This document shows, in pieces, positions 6,771 through 17,200 of a DNA stretch of 45,034 nucleotides. The stretch is taken from the NCBI GenBank assembly GCA_944326765.1, contig CALVFE010000007.1, positions 1 through 45,034 on the forward strand. Reading direction: 5' to 3'. This stretch comes from an uncultured Elusimicrobiales bacterium. Its GTDB lineage: Bacteria > Elusimicrobiota > Elusimicrobia > Elusimicrobiales > Elusimicrobiaceae. The translations under genes and the position numbers were made by a program. The notes under the pieces are model-generated. The model made no database searches, was not told the DNA's origin, and saw only the letters and a program-made list of their open reading frames with translations. Every line of letters starts with the position of its first letter. Position 1 is the stretch's first letter.

Positions 6771-7988
6771 ATGAAATTTGAACGTTTTGTGGCCGTACGC
6801 TACCTCACGCGCCGCCAAGGCCTCTTTGCCTTTATTACTACGCTTATCGGCGTGGCGGGCGTAAGCGTGGGCGTGGCGGCCTTAATTACCACTTTATCCG
6901 TTATGAACGGATTTCAAACGGATATCAAAGATAAAATTATCGGCGCGCAAAGCCATATTTTGGTATTTGGGCGAATGAGTCAAGACGCCTATAAAAAAAA
7001 TATTCAAACCATTGAACAGCTGCCGCTGGTGGAAGCCTCCGCACCACATATTTACGGGCAAGGCATTATTACGTATGCGGGGCAAAGCGTCGGGCTGATC
7101 GTCCGCGGCTTAGACCCCGAACAGGAACGCAAAATAAACACGCTGGCGGACTCGGTGGAAGAAGGTTCTTTTACCCCCGATTGGCCGGAAGACGCCCCGC
7201 CGCCTTTGGTACTGGGCAGCGAACTGGCCGCCAACTTGGGGGCGGACATCGGCGACGATGTCGTGCTGATTTCTCCCCAGTCTATTTCCACCTCGGCGGG
7301 AATGTTCCCGAAAATGAAAAAATTCCGCATCAGCGGCCTCTTGCGTACCGGATATTACGAGTTCGACAACACCATCGCCTACACGCTCTTATCCCACGCC
7401 AGCGATTTTTTGGGCTTGAAACAAGGCACCACGGGAATCGCCGTAAAACTACACAACATCAACGACGCCGATAAAGCCGCCGCCCAAATCCAAGACGCCA
7501 TCGGCCATGGTTATTCCGTACGCACCTTTGCACAGCTCAACAGTACGCTCTACGCCGCGTTGAAGCTGGAAAAAACGATGATGTTCATCATTCTGTTTTT
7601 AATTATTGGCGTAGCTTCTCTCAATATCGCCGGCAACTTAATTTTGCTGGGCACCGAAAAGCTGCGGGATATCGGCATTCTGCGCGCGATGGGCGCCAGC
7701 CCGCGTATGATTCGCAAAGTATTTATGTGGGAAGCGATGGTCATCGCCGGATTGGGCATCGTACTGGGACTGTTGTTGGCGTGTCTGTTGTGTTGGATTA
7801 TCGCCACGTTTAATATCGTGGAACTGCCGGGCGATATTTACTATTTAACCAAAGTGCCCGTACGCATGCAGCTGTGGGATATCCTGGCTGTCATCGGCGG
7901 GAGCTGTTTGATTTGTTTTGCAGCCGGGCTGTACCCCGCCGTGAAAGCCTCGCGGGTACACCCTACCGACGCCATTCGATACGGATAA
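6771..7988 (+). CDS. Lipoprotein-releasing ABC transporter permease (LolC/LolE family)
   Basis: 405 residues. This is the inner-membrane subunit that extracts outer-membrane lipoproteins for hand-over to LolA. One N-terminal membrane helix (about residues 20-45, FAFITTLIGVAGVSVGVAALI), a large periplasmic domain, then three C-terminal helices from residue 269 (MMFIILFLIIGVASLNIAGNL) make up the FtsX/MacB-type fold. The opening FERFVAVRYLTRR is the family signature. Only one permease gene accompanies lolD, so it probably forms a homodimer, like LolF-type systems. It is the first gene of a four-gene operon with 4 nt to lolD. No good Shine-Dalgarno is seen; a TAAAAT box ends about 10 bp before the ATG, so the transcript may be nearly leaderless. 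Confidence 0.92.
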   Translation: MKFERFVAVRYLTRRQGLFAFITTLIGVAGVSVGVAALITTLSVMNGFQTDIKDKIIGAQSHILVFGRMSQDAYKKNIQTIEQLPLVEASAPHIYGQGIITYAGQSVGLIVRGLDPEQERKINTLADSVEEGSFTPDWPEDAPPPLVLGSELAANLGADIGDDVVLISPQSISTSAGMFPKMKKFRISGLLRTGYYEFDNTIAYTLLSHASDFLGLKQGTTGIAVKLHNINDADKAAAQIQDAIGHGYSVRTFAQLNSTLYAALKLEKTMMFIILFLIIGVASLNIAGNLILLGTEKLRDIGILRAMGASPRMIRKVFMWEAMVIAGLGIVLGLLLACLLCWIIATFNIVELPGDIYYLTKVPVRMQLWDILAVIGGSCLICFAAGLYPAVKASRVHPTDAIRYG

Positions 7989-7992
7989 GAAT

Positions 7993-8658
7993 ATGATTGA
8001 ACTGGAACATTTAACAAAAATTTACGGGCAAGGCAATGAAAATCTCTGCGTACTGGAAGATGTAACCCTCGCAATCGCGCGCGGCAAATTTACGGTGCTT
8101 TTAGGCCCCAGCGGTTCGGGCAAAAGTACGCTGCTTAACCTGATTGCCATGCTGGACAAACCCACTTCCGGCACGATCCGCATAGACGGGCAGAACATCA
8201 CCGCGATGAAGAGCGAAACAGCGCGCTCCGCGTTGCGGCTTAAAAAGATGGGTTTCGTCTTCCAGTTTGACGGCCTGCTGCCGGAATTTTCGCTCTTGGA
8301 AAACGTCGATATGCCTGCTTTGATGCGCGGCAAACCGGATCCTAAAAAAGCCCAAAAGCTGTTGGAAAATTTAGGATTGGGCGCCATGAGTCACAAACTG
8401 CCGGCCGATCTGTCCGGCGGCGAAAAACAGCGCGCCAGCATCGCGCGCGCCCTGCGCAACGATCCGCCGCTTCTCTTGGCCGACGAACCCACCGGCAATT
8501 TAGATACGGCGCGCAAACAGCAGGTATTTGAAGATTTCTCCCGTATGAGCCGCGAGAAAGGATTAACTGTTTTAATGGTGACCCACGATATCCACGCCGC
8601 CGACTACGCCGATGAAGTTTACACCTTGGAAAACCGCAAATTGGTAAAAACAAAATGA
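7993..8658 (+). CDS. lolD: Lipoprotein-releasing ABC transporter ATP-binding protein LolD
   Basis: 221 residues, typical for LolD. It is the cytoplasmic ATPase driving lipoprotein release together with the permease just upstream. Walker A GPSGSGKST at residues 38-46, Q-loop FVFQFDGLLPEFS, ABC signature LSGGEKQRASIARAL from about residue 139, Walker B LLLADEPTGNLD at about 160-171, and the switch His in MVTHD are all intact. It belongs to the MacB/LolD/FtsE group. The ATG of the next gene overlaps its end by 4 bp. Confidence 0.95.
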   Translation: MIELEHLTKIYGQGNENLCVLEDVTLAIARGKFTVLLGPSGSGKSTLLNLIAMLDKPTSGTIRIDGQNITAMKSETARSALRLKKMGFVFQFDGLLPEFSLLENVDMPALMRGKPDPKKAQKLLENLGLGAMSHKLPADLSGGEKQRASIARALRNDPPLLLADEPTGNLDTARKQQVFEDFSRMSREKGLTVLMVTHDIHAADYADEVYTLENRKLVKTK

Positions 8659-9569
8659 AAAAACTGCTGATTCTCTTTTGCTTGCTTCCCATAACCGCGT
8701 TTGCCTTGGCTGACTGGCAGCAAACCGAGGCGGAACAAGAGCATTATAAAATCCGCCAAACCGCCGAAAAAAAGACCTTTAAACAAGTCAAAGGCGAAGT
8801 GAAAGCCGGTTTTGCCGATTCTTTAATCGACTTGGCAGACCTTTATTATGAAGGAATCGGCACGAAAAAAAGTTACAAAAAAGCCTACAGATATTACCGA
8901 AAAGCCGCCCGGCAAGGCAATTCTTACGCCGCTTATTCCCAAGCCTTTATGTTGATGTATGGCCAAGGCGTCAAACCAAACCCCCCAAAAGCATTTGCTA
9001 TGTTCAGCGAGCTGGCGGAAAACGGTTTTGCGCCGGCCGCGTTGGAAATGTACCGCGCCTACCAAAAAGGAAACGGCTGTGAAAAAGACCCCACTCAAGC
9101 GCGCCAATGGCTTCAAAAAGCCGCCAATTACCGGCTGCCCGCCGGTTTGTTGTATTTGGGGATAGAAATACTGGAAGAAGATCCGAACCGCGGATTTTTC
9201 CTGTTAAAAGAAGCGGCCGATCTGGAAAACGCGCGCGCCCAATACCTAACCGCGCTTTGCTACGAGTTGGGAAAGGGCACTCCCGTCAATCCGCAACAAG
9301 CATTTAATTACATGCTTCTCTGCGCCAAACAGCGTTATGCACCCGCCCAGTGGCAAATAGCACAATGGTACGCAGCGGGATACGGCGTCGAAAAAAGTAT
9401 CCTGCAGCAATTTCGCTGGACGCGGCTGGCCGCGCTGGAAGGGTTTCCCCCCGCGCAAGAACAGCTGGCCGCAATGTACCAAGCGGGAATCGCCACGCCG
9501 GTCAATAAAAAACTAGCGAATAAATGGGCTAAAGAAGCGAAAAAAAATCAACGTAAGGAGTCCGACTAA
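8655..9569 (+). CDS. Secreted Sel1-repeat protein
   Basis: 304 residues. A signal peptide (MKKLLILFCLLPITAFA, cut before LADW) directs it to the periplasm. About six Sel1-like repeats of about 36 residues follow, each with the AxYxLGxxYxxGxGxxxDxxxAxxWxxxAA pattern, for example ADLYYEGIGTKKSYKKAYRYY and LALCY-type units such as TALCYELGKGTPVNPQQAF. Sel1 arrays are protein-interaction solenoids. Its start overlaps lolD and the next Sel1 gene follows with no gap, so the pair is tied to the Lol operon; a role in envelope assembly or quality control is inference. Confidence 0.9.
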   Translation: MKKLLILFCLLPITAFALADWQQTEAEQEHYKIRQTAEKKTFKQVKGEVKAGFADSLIDLADLYYEGIGTKKSYKKAYRYYRKAARQGNSYAAYSQAFMLMYGQGVKPNPPKAFAMFSELAENGFAPAALEMYRAYQKGNGCEKDPTQARQWLQKAANYRLPAGLLYLGIEILEEDPNRGFFLLKEAADLENARAQYLTALCYELGKGTPVNPQQAFNYMLLCAKQRYAPAQWQIAQWYAAGYGVEKSILQQFRWTRLAALEGFPPAQEQLAAMYQAGIATPVNKKLANKWAKEAKKNQRKESD

Positions 9570-10187
9570 ATGGAACTAATAGAAACCCGTACGGGATTTG
9601 CAATTATTTTTATTTTGGCTATCGCCCTTTTTTTCCTGCGCAAACACTCGTATAATCCGTTTAAGAAAACCTTGGAAAAAGCTTCCGCCGGCGATCCAAC
9701 CGCCCAATATGAAATGGGACGTTTATACTATTTGGGAAAACATATCCCACAAAACTATGTACAGGCACTTAATTGGTTTGACACCGCCGCCAAAAACGGA
9801 AATGTACGCGCCATGACGGCGCTGGCCGGTATGTATCATGCCGGACACGGCTGCGAACAGCCAAGTCCCGAAAAAACTTTTTTTTGGTATCAATCCGCCG
9901 CGGCGACGGGCGATTTTGAAGCCCGCGTCAATCTGGCAGTTTGCTATATTAACGGCATCGGTACGGAAAAAAATGAAGCCAAAGGATTTGAAGTGATGAA
10001 AGCCGCCGCCGATGAAAAAAGCCCCATCGCACAGACTCTTACCGCCGATCTATACGAACGAGGCGTCGGAACGGAAAAGAACGACAAGCTGGCGCTTCAC
10101 TACTATTTTTTGGCCTCCAAACAAGGCGAACCCATGGCTAAACGCAAAATCAAACAATTGCAAGACGAAGCTATGCGCCGGCGTTAA
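9570..10187 (+). CDS. Membrane-anchored Sel1-repeat protein
   Basis: 205 residues. An N-terminal membrane helix (about residues 8-23, GFAIIFILAIALFFL) followed by HSYNPFKK suggests an inner-membrane anchor. Four Sel1 repeats follow (AQYEMGRLYYLGKHIPQNYVQAL, MTALAGMYHAGHGCEQ, ARVNLAVCYINGIGTEKNEAKG, AQTLTADLYERGVGTEKNDKLAL when aligned). The ATG directly abuts the stop of the previous gene (TAAATG), with AAGGAG upstream. It is the last gene of the lol operon, followed by a strong terminator. It probably works with the secreted paralogue. Confidence 0.88.
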   Translation: MELIETRTGFAIIFILAIALFFLRKHSYNPFKKTLEKASAGDPTAQYEMGRLYYLGKHIPQNYVQALNWFDTAAKNGNVRAMTALAGMYHAGHGCEQPSPEKTFFWYQSAAATGDFEARVNLAVCYINGIGTEKNEAKGFEVMKAAADEKSPIAQTLTADLYERGVGTEKNDKLALHYYFLASKQGEPMAKRKIKQLQDEAMRRR

Positions 10188-10201
10188 TTTGCCCCGAAAT
10201 C

Positions 10202-10235
10202 AACCGGCCGCTCACAAAGTGGGCGGCCGGTTTTT
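10202..10235 (+). terminator. Terminator of the lol-Sel1 operon
   Basis: A 10-bp GC-rich stem AACCGGCCGC/GCGGCCGGTT is followed by TTTTT, 15 bp after the operon stop codon. Confidence 0.88.
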
Positions 10236-10279
10236 CATGGGCGGTTCAAATCCTCGTTGCCGGGATTTTCTTAACTTCT

Positions 10280-12649
10280 TTACAAGGCAATTTTTAACTT
10301 TCGCGCCAAGGCGCGCAGAATATCCTTCTTTTTGGCTTCTTCCCCTAAAGACCTAAGTCCCAAAAACACAAATTCCTGTGCGCGTACGGTATCGGGTTCA
10401 AAACCAAAGATTTCAGCGTAATTTAAAAATTCCACCAGTTTCAGCGCGGCGGCTTTATCGTCCGGATTGCGCGCAAACGCAAAAGCAAGCAGCGTTAATT
10501 TTTCGCTGACGGCTTCGCGCACCGCGCCTTTGGAAACGTCTAACCCCAGGGTTTTTACGTCCTCCATTAATTCTTCCACCGCATTCACATTAATATCCGC
10601 CGCCCGGAACTCCGCCTCCAAATCGGCCGACAGCACAAACTCCGCCACCGTCAAAAACGGTTTTGGGATCGGCGCCCCGATCAGCTGCAATCCCCGCACC
10701 ACCGGATATTGTTCTTCAAACACTTGGGTAAATTTCCGGTCGGTTTCTTCGTCCATTTTTCGAAGCACCAAATCCACTACTTTTCGCCGCACGTCTTGGA
10801 ACATGGATACCAGCGGATATTGTTTGGGAAAAGACTGCCGAATCAGCGCGGCGCACTCCTCGTATTTTTCGGCGCGGAACAATTCTTCCATTTTGCCAAA
10901 CACGCTTCCTCTGTCCAGGGCGCCTTCCATGCCCGCCGCACACAAAAAACCGGTGGCCCCCTGTTGGAACACGGCAAAGTGCATTTTCCGTTCCAGCAAA
11001 GTGGTGCGCGATTTTAACGTAATATCGCCATAGCACAGATGCACGCCCGCCGCCGATAATTTTTGGGGCGCATAATTCAGCACATCACATTCGTACGCTT
11101 TCTGCGGATTGACCGTATCATCCGCCAACAGCGACACAATGTGTTCCAGCGCGATTTTTTCAAGCGGCATCGCCTGCGGTTTCACATAGCGTTCATATAC
11201 GGCCGCGCCATTCTTCAGTTCTTTTAAATTACTGGGCGCCTCGGCCAATTTCTCTAGGAAAACAGGCTCCAAATCCACCCCACACAACATGCGATTTAGC
11301 TCCATGGCGCGGGCGGCATATTGCATAATCTGCACCGTTTCAATGCCGCTTATCTCGTCAAAAAACCACCCGCAGCTGGTGTACATCAGCATGGCGTTGC
11401 GCTGCATTTCAAGCAACATCAGCGCCGAAGGGCGGTCATTCCACGCTTTTTCGGTGGCGTGCTTTAAGAAAAATTTATGTTGGGCGTCAAGGGAACGATC
11501 CAAAATCAAATCAATGTAATCGTTGCGGGCGTCCCACGGATTTTTGAAATACTGGCTGCCGAGGTTTTCAAACGTCTTAATCATTTCGTCGCGCACATAG
11601 TCCAACGCCTGGCGCAACGGCCCGCGCCATTTTTGGTGCCAGCCGGGTTTCATACCGGAATTGCACCCGCAGTTTGCCCGCCACCGCTCCACGCCGTGAA
11701 AGCAACTCCAGGAAGAATTTTCTACGATCTGGGCTTCATACAGCGGCGGGTGTTTTTCCAAAAATTCGCCGTACACCGTTAGCTCCACCTCGGGCGTTTC
11801 TTCCACTTTTTTCAAGCAATAAGCCAATGCCATTTCGGCGAATTTTTGGTGATGTCCATACGTTTCGCCATCGGTGGCGATATGCATCAGCTGCGGTTCC
11901 TCGCCGGCATTGTATGTGCTTAACAGACGGGCGGCAAATTTCTCACCGGAAGAAAGCGTATCCGAAAAAGCAATTCCCTGGGAAATGGGGCCGTCATAAA
12001 AAAACAAAGCGATCTTTTTCCCACTGGGCAAACTGCATTGGTAGGCGTGCTTGGGATCTACTCCGGCACCCACTTCCTGCCATTTTTCTTCCCCGATTTT
12101 ACGCACCCGTTTGCACTGTCCCGGCGCCAAGATAACAAATTTCATTCCTTCCGCGGCCAACACTTCCAACGTTTCGGTATTGCAGGCGGTTTCCGCCAGC
12201 CAAATGGATTCCGGCTTGCGGCCAAATCGTTTTTCAAAATCGGCGATTCCCCATTTAACTTGGGTTACTTTGTCGCGCCCATTAGCCAGCGGCAAAATCA
12301 TATGATTATACACTTGCGCTATTGCGCCGCCGTGACCGCCGAAACGTTCTCGGCTGATTTTGTCAGCTTCCAACACGGCTTGATACACTTCCGGTTCCTG
12401 TTTTTCGATCCAAGACAACAAAGTAGGTCCGAAATTAAAACTGATCCGGGCATAATTATTTGTTAAATCGATTAAGTCTTTATTCCCATTCAGCACACGC
12501 GCCAAAGCGTTAGGAGAATAACATTCCGCACAAATACGGCTGTTCCAATCATGAAACGGCGCGGCGCTGTCCTGAATTTCAATTTCTTCCAACCAGGCGT
12601 TTTCACGCGGGGGCTGATAGAAGTGTCCGTGTATGCAAAGATATTTCAT
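10280..12649 (-). CDS. Glycoside hydrolase family 57 protein with DUF3536
   Basis: 789 residues. GH57 enzymes act on alpha-glucans (amylase, branching or transferase activity); this subtype has a long DUF3536 C-terminal part. The N-terminus KYLCIHGHFYQPPRENAW carries the GH57 HxHxxQP-like motif. E153 in SIWLAETACN fits the catalytic Glu region and D260 in IATDGETYGHH the acid/base region. I chose the ATG at 12649 because the conserved N-terminus begins there; the frame stays open to 13042, but that part runs antisense to the phoH promoter and gene. No Shine-Dalgarno is visible. It runs toward the lol-Sel1 operon and diverges from phoH. With glgP at 38537 it indicates glucan storage. Precise reaction unknown. 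Confidence 0.88.
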   Translation of the reverse strand: MKYLCIHGHFYQPPRENAWLEEIEIQDSAAPFHDWNSRICAECYSPNALARVLNGNKDLIDLTNNYARISFNFGPTLLSWIEKQEPEVYQAVLEADKISRERFGGHGGAIAQVYNHMILPLANGRDKVTQVKWGIADFEKRFGRKPESIWLAETACNTETLEVLAAEGMKFVILAPGQCKRVRKIGEEKWQEVGAGVDPKHAYQCSLPSGKKIALFFYDGPISQGIAFSDTLSSGEKFAARLLSTYNAGEEPQLMHIATDGETYGHHQKFAEMALAYCLKKVEETPEVELTVYGEFLEKHPPLYEAQIVENSSWSCFHGVERWRANCGCNSGMKPGWHQKWRGPLRQALDYVRDEMIKTFENLGSQYFKNPWDARNDYIDLILDRSLDAQHKFFLKHATEKAWNDRPSALMLLEMQRNAMLMYTSCGWFFDEISGIETVQIMQYAARAMELNRMLCGVDLEPVFLEKLAEAPSNLKELKNGAAVYERYVKPQAMPLEKIALEHIVSLLADDTVNPQKAYECDVLNYAPQKLSAAGVHLCYGDITLKSRTTLLERKMHFAVFQQGATGFLCAAGMEGALDRGSVFGKMEELFRAEKYEECAALIRQSFPKQYPLVSMFQDVRRKVVDLVLRKMDEETDRKFTQVFEEQYPVVRGLQLIGAPIPKPFLTVAEFVLSADLEAEFRAADINVNAVEELMEDVKTLGLDVSKGAVREAVSEKLTLLAFAFARNPDDKAAALKLVEFLNYAEIFGFEPDTVRAQEFVFLGLRSLGEEAKKKDILRALARKLKIAL

Positions 12650-12714
12650 ATATATATTTATAGCAATTAATGTTAAAATATGCACAGCTCTGTATGCGTC
12701 GCCAGGAAAGGGGC

Positions 12715-12742
12715 TTGACGACAACGCCGGCGCGTTTATACT
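12715..12742 (+). promoter_or_regulatory. Sigma-70-type promoter of phoH
   Basis: TTGACG (12715-12720) and TATACT (12737-12742) are separated by 16 bp. The 5' leader then contains a small hairpin (ACCCT...AGGGT, 12751-12766) before the AAAGGGG ribosome binding site. Confidence 0.75.
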
Positions 12743-12782
12743 ATAAAAAGACCCTCCTGACAGGGTACACAAAGGGGATCCT

Positions 12783-14108
12783 ATGAAAAAAACATTTATT
12801 TTAGATACCAATGTTCTTTTACACGATGTAAATTGTCTGCACGCGTTTGAGGATAACGACATCATTATTCCCATGGCGGTCATCGAAGAATTAGACGCGT
12901 TCAAAAGCGAAAGCGATACGCGCGGCAAAAACGCCCGTATGGTTTCCCGTGCATTAGACGAAATGCGCAAACAAGGACGTCTCAACGAAGGGGTCAAACT
13001 GTCTAAAGGCGGCGTCTTAAAAATCGAATTGGACAAGCCCAATGCATTGCCTCAATCTTTGGCGTTTAACAAAGCCGACAACTCTATTCTCAACATCGCC
13101 TATACGCTAAGCAAAAAAGAAAGCTCCTACAAAAAAAATACGGCACCGGTAATTGTCGTTACGAAAGATATCAATATGCGCTTAAAAGCCGAAGCGCTGG
13201 GGCTGGCCGCGCAGGACTATACCACCGATAAAGTAAACATGGACGAACTCTATACGGGCGTAGCGGAAATGGAAGTTTCGCCGGATCAGATTGACGCTTT
13301 TTATCGCGATAAAAAATTGCCCGTAGATCCGGATGTTTACTTCCCAAATGAATTTATTATTTTAAAATCATCTGACGGCAGCAAAAAATCCGCCATCGGG
13401 CGCGTTTCCAACGGAGCGGAATTTGTGTTGCGCCCACTTTCCTCGCAGGAGCCGACGGCCTGGGGCATTAAACCCTTGAATAAAGAACAACGCTTTGCCA
13501 TGGAATTGTTGCTCGACGACAGCTTGGATATTGTAACACTGGTCGGAACCGCCGGAACAGGCAAAACGCTCATCACATTGGCAACCGGCCTGCAGCGCAC
13601 TATGGACGAAAACGCCTATCGCCGCTTGGTAGTATGCCGTTCGATTGTGCCGGTAGGAAAAGACTTGGGATTCCTTCCCGGCACCAAAGAAGAAAAACTG
13701 GAAGCATGGATGGGCGCTATCTATGATAACCTGGCTTTCTTGGCAGACCGCAAAAACCCGGAAGAAGGAGAAGAAAAAGCCCATTATTTATTGGACAGCG
13801 GCAAGATTGAAATCGCCTCCGTTACGCATATGCGCGGACGCTCGCTGCCAGGGCAATATATGATCGTAGATGACGCCCAAAACCTGACGCCGCACGAAAT
13901 GAAAACCATTCTTACCCGCGCCGGCGAAGGAACTAAAGTCGTCGTAACGGGTGATCCGTATCAAATTGATACGCCTTATTTAGATGTGGAATCCAACGGG
14001 CTGACCTATCTGGTGGATCGCCTGAAAGGACAAAAAAGCCACGGGCACATTACGTTTACCAAGACGGAACGCAGCCACTTGGCGGATCTGGCCTCAAAAT
14101 TGTTATAA
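12783..14108 (+). CDS. PIN domain-PhoH family ATPase (YlaK type)
   Basis: 441 residues. The N-terminal PIN nuclease domain (about residues 3-150) opens with FILDTNVLLHD and has IPMAVIEELDAFK and TKDINMRLKAEALG, giving the conserved acidic residues of RNases. The C-terminal PhoH ATPase has P-loop GTAGTGKT near residue 254, VCRSIVPVGKDLGFLPG, and Walker B MIVDDAQN near 359, plus VVVTGDPYQID. PIN-PhoH proteins are RNA helicase/RNase-like enzymes. The start is supported by AAAGGGG 7 nt upstream and a clear promoter. It is a single gene. Conventional annotation is PhoH family protein; its RNA substrate is not known from the sequence. Confidence 0.95.
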   Translation: MKKTFILDTNVLLHDVNCLHAFEDNDIIIPMAVIEELDAFKSESDTRGKNARMVSRALDEMRKQGRLNEGVKLSKGGVLKIELDKPNALPQSLAFNKADNSILNIAYTLSKKESSYKKNTAPVIVVTKDINMRLKAEALGLAAQDYTTDKVNMDELYTGVAEMEVSPDQIDAFYRDKKLPVDPDVYFPNEFIILKSSDGSKKSAIGRVSNGAEFVLRPLSSQEPTAWGIKPLNKEQRFAMELLLDDSLDIVTLVGTAGTGKTLITLATGLQRTMDENAYRRLVVCRSIVPVGKDLGFLPGTKEEKLEAWMGAIYDNLAFLADRKNPEEGEEKAHYLLDSGKIEIASVTHMRGRSLPGQYMIVDDAQNLTPHEMKTILTRAGEGTKVVVTGDPYQIDTPYLDVESNGLTYLVDRLKGQKSHGHITFTKTERSHLADLASKLL

Positions 14109-14122
14109 ATCTTTGCTTCAGC

Positions 14123-14162
14123 CGGAGAAAAGGCCTATCTGAAGATAGGCCTTTTCTCCGGT
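14123..14162 (+). terminator. Long hairpin after phoH
   Basis: An 18-bp perfect stem (14123-14140 with 14145-14162, loop TGAA). The T tail is only three bases, so termination efficiency is uncertain. A partial echo of the arm (GATAGGTCTTTTGG) follows at about 14168. Confidence 0.6.
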
Positions 14163-14241
14163 TTGAGATAGGTCTTTTGGCCTCTGGAAAAAGACGACAA
14201 AAACGGTACAATATAAGAAGAAACCTACTAAGGAGAATTTT

Positions 14242-17200
14242 ATGCAATCGTTCCTTTGTCGTATCATGGCATTTATATTTGCGCTAAACTGTCTGTTACC
14301 CGCTCCCGCCGTTTGGGCGCAGCCGGCTGCGGGTAAAGATCTCTCCGCGCAAATTCAACAACGCGTTACTCACACCGTTTCCCAACAACTCGAGGAAAGT
14401 GTTGCCCTGGCGATAGAAGAACTGCAAAACGCCGAAGGAGTTGACGAGCTAAAACAAGCCGTTATCAATTTGCATGAAGTCATGGATAAAAAATACGCTG
14501 CGCAACAACAGGAAGAAAAGAAACGATTGCTGGAAAAAGACATGCAGCAGCCTTATGTAATTCAGCGTTCCTCCACCTATGTTGCGCCGAAAGTAAATCC
14601 ATACGCCGTTAAAACGTTGGAACAAAACGAAGTACTCGCCCGGTTGGCCAAAGACGAGCTGACCATCGATGATATGATTAACTATATCGATCCGTTTGAT
14701 CCGGCGCAATATAACCTGCAGAACATTATTTATGCCAGTGAAATTTTGGGCAATTCGTTAGATGCTTTTCTCATGCAGCCCGATGAATTTACCATCATGG
14801 AACTCAACAGTATTATTTTGCTGGCACAGCTGCGCGCCTTATATCGCTTAAATAAATTAACGAAACAAAATTATTCTTCGATTTACGAGGTAATGGCGGC
14901 AGGTTCGCTTCGCATCGCGTTTTGGAAAATGCATAATTTCTATGTGCAAACGGGGCAGGAGGATCCTTTGTTGGCGCCAAAATCCAATAATTTCTCCCAA
15001 GGGGTTTCCTTTCTCCCCAATCCCAGTGGATTAAAAGACGGGAATCCCTCTTTCTTTGCTCCGTCTTATTCTTACCAACAAGGGAACTCCGCCTTGCCGG
15101 AGAATATCTTTGAAAAAATAAACAATCAGTTTTTGTCTGAACTCTCCGCATTAAAAGCCAAAAAACCCAAGGAAGGAACTCAAGAATATCAACTGCTTTT
15201 GGCGCTGGCAGACTATGCTACCGTATATGCAATGCTGGTTAACCCGACAAAGGTGCAAGATATTGTTAAAGTATTAGACGAAGGCCCCAAACGTTCTTTA
15301 ACGGGCAAAGTGGTCGCCGGCGATTTCAAACAAACATATAGCGCTGTGCTCAATGCCGTATTTACGGCCGTGTTTGAAAGCGTGAAATATATGACCCCCA
15401 ATACGGGCACCTGGGAAAAGACTCTTTCAATGCTGGCAGATTTTTCCAACCCGGAAAAATATTCTGTTCCTACCCGCGTTTTCGCCTTGGAGGCCGCCAG
15501 CCTGATGTATAGCTCCAGCGAGGCGTGTCCGCAAGTGTCTGCCGCATACCCGATTTTTATTCGCTGCAACAGCGGGAACGAACAAAACGACGATCGCCGC
15601 GCCTTATTTGCCCAGCGTACGGTTGACTTATACGCTCCCCTCACCAAAACGCACTTTGCCGCAATAGAAGACTATGGATTAGACTCCAAACAAATGCAGT
15701 TGCTGGCGGACAAATTGGCTTATATTTATAACGGATTTGCGAATGATGAATTAAAGATGGACACTTCCCGCCCCAGAATGAAAAACAGTTATGTGCTGGA
15801 TCAAGGGGCCGATGGAAAAACCCTGATTTTAAATGGAAAGAATTCTATTCCGCGGCTGCTTCCGTTAAATCGCGGCCAACAATTTCAGCTGCCTGACGGT
15901 TCTTTAAAAACGATCAGCGGTTTTGGACGCATGTCCAACGGAAATTGGGTGGAAATGCAACTTAAAAACGGCTTAAATTCTAAAAAAGTCAGCGATGAAT
16001 TCAATGCCAAATTCGCCGTATTTGTCGGCAATGCCATTTTCTGGATATACGGAGGAGAAATCTTTACATTTATCGGAACGGCCTACCGCAGCACCAAAGG
16101 AGCTATGATGGTTCTTCCCAAAGCGGTAAAAGCCGCCGCTACCGCCAATAAAGGGCGCCGGGCGATGTCGTTTGGCATTGAAATTCAAAAAGGGGTACGC
16201 TTTGCCAACTTACAGAAAAATCTGGCTAAAAGCGGAGCAACGCTGGTAGCGGAACGTGTGGCAGAGAAATCGGTCAAAAATCCGAAACTGCCCGTAAAAG
16301 CGACCTATCAGCCGGAAACGGTTTCTTCCGTGCAAGTCATTTCTTCACAACACGCGTTGAAAGGGCAATACTCCAAGTGGAATCCTAAACGTTGGATCGG
16401 CAAGGAACCGCCCCAAATCACACGCTTCTCATTTCAACAGGTTACCCCCGGATTTGGAATCAGCCAAGGTACCGCCGAAGTAACCGGTACTTCCTTAAGC
16501 CAAGGAGTACGCAATTGGGACGATTGGCGCAAACTGCGCAGCAGTTTCCAATCTATTCAGGATCCGACCCAACACGCTTTTCCGCAGTTTTTTAACTTTG
16601 TGGAACGCAAAGCAATGTATCAGGAATTAGCCCTCAGACAAGCGATGGAAGAAGCGGGAAAAAATGGGGCATTCAATGCCTGGGTTCCTATAAAAACCCC
16701 GGTATATGGAACGGGTGCCGTGGCCGAAGGCGAAACGATTACATGGTGGAACACAACCCGCTTGGGCAAGCCCGGTAATAAATTGGCAACCGATGAAATA
16801 AATAAAATAATCCTTACGCCTTCAATTAGCCGCCAGGCTGCCCTTTCAGCAACGGATCCAACCAAGTTGGCTAATGCGGTCGAGCTTTATCCGGAACAGC
16901 TGATACAAAACAACTGGCAGCAAACTCTGATCCAGCACTATTTTAAAGAAGTAGAGCGCAAAGGCATCAGCAAATATCTACTGCCCAAGTATGTACCAAA
17001 TGCCAATTATTGGCAGGCGGCTTCGTCCAATTGGCGTTTTGCACTGCCGGCGGGAAAAGCACTTGCGGCTAACACACGCTTCTGGAAAGGATTCAAAGCT
17101 AACGTCATTTTCTTCGGCGCGTGGGCTGGATTGGATATGATTACCTATTCTCCAATGAAATTGTGGATTGCTTCCGCCGCACAGAAAGACCAAGAAAAAG

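Noticed and set aside
7052..7807. Antisense frames within the lol permease gene
   Set aside because: Shadow frames of a conserved gene with no promoter or ribosome binding site.
10239..10270. tRNA T-arm-like sequence GGTTCAAATCC near 10248
   Set aside because: No stem pairs around it and no other tRNA arms are present.
12650..13042. 131-codon N-terminal extension of the GH57 protein
   Set aside because: It runs antisense to the phoH gene and promoter; the conserved GH57 N-terminus begins at 12649.
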